Shown here piece by piece: positions 5,050 to 5,055 of a stretch of 5,055 bases of DNA. Source of the DNA: Synechococcales cyanobacterium PMM_0002. Its GTDB lineage: Bacteria; Cyanobacteriota; Cyanobacteriia; Elainellales; Elainellaceae. Within the stretch, counting starts at the first letter, position 1. Each line of letters opens with the position of its first letter. The notes below the pieces were generated by a model. It did no database searches and was not told where the DNA came from. It saw nothing but the letters and a program-made list of their open reading frames with translations. A program made the translations under genes and the position numbers. The stretch is taken from contig CASBQX010000298.1 of NCBI GenBank assembly GCA_949127925.1, forward strand, positions 1 to 5,055. Direction: 5' to 3'.

Positions 5050-5055
5050 AGGAGA
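5050..5055 (+). promoter_or_regulatory. Probable Shine-Dalgarno AGGAGA of a plus-strand gene beyond the window
   Basis: The window ends in AGGAGA, a strong Shine-Dalgarno match, in a region with no plus-strand gene after yajQ. A start codon would be expected within about 5-10 nt past the right edge. The gene itself is not visible. Confidence 0.4.

Noticed and set aside
5037..5050. HLR1 (RpaB) high-light element near TTTACACTACA
   Set aside because: Only one clear TTACA half-site is present; the second half and the spacing do not fit.

Overview
The window looks like an ordinary stretch of a cyanobacterial chromosome. Base composition is balanced. The octamer GCGATCGC (HIP1, a hallmark of many cyanobacterial genomes) occurs eight times in about 5 kb, and several of the proteins closely resemble conserved cyanobacterial families. 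A filamentous or Leptolyngbya-like genome is plausible, because short GAGACGCG palindromic repeats of the kind seen here are common in such genomes. Species cannot be settled from the sequence alone.

Layout, left to right: (1) 1-249, a leader or promoter region rich in TTAAG/CTTAA inverted repeats. (2) 250-1050 (+), a TerC-family integral membrane protein, probably a metal-ion transporter. (3) 1050-1137, a cluster of palindromic repeats between two convergent genes. (4) 1180-1629 (-), ndk, nucleoside diphosphate kinase, with a GTG start and a clear Shine-Dalgarno. (5) 1630-1908, a divergent intergenic region with a 10-bp tandem repeat. (6) about 1909-2793 (+), an alpha/beta hydrolase of the epoxide hydrolase type with an Asp nucleophile. 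(7) 2923-3426 (+), a small Rossmann-like protein of the SLOG/DprA-like kind that cyanobacterial annotations call 'DNA recombination-mediator protein A', with a TTG start. (8) 3504-3545, a strong intrinsic terminator. (9) 3586-4014 (+), a MAPEG-family membrane protein. (10) 4042-4536 (+), a YajQ-family protein, 27 nt downstream and possibly co-transcribed. (11) 4560-4961 (-), a conserved-looking small protein with a BON-like pattern, convergent with yajQ. (12) 4962-5055, a divergent intergenic region holding a large dyad and an apparent ribosome binding site for a plus-strand gene that starts just beyond the window.

The genes do not form an obvious pathway. They are housekeeping and accessory singletons in short transcription units. 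The only likely operon is MAPEG-yajQ. No mobile element, CRISPR array, phage gene or defence cassette is visible, and I found no convincing undescribed multi-gene system. The most interesting items are regulatory or structural: alternative hairpins ahead of the TerC gene, the palindromic repeat cluster that begins on the TerC stop codon, the terminator only 40 bp ahead of the MAPEG start, and the dyad at the right edge.
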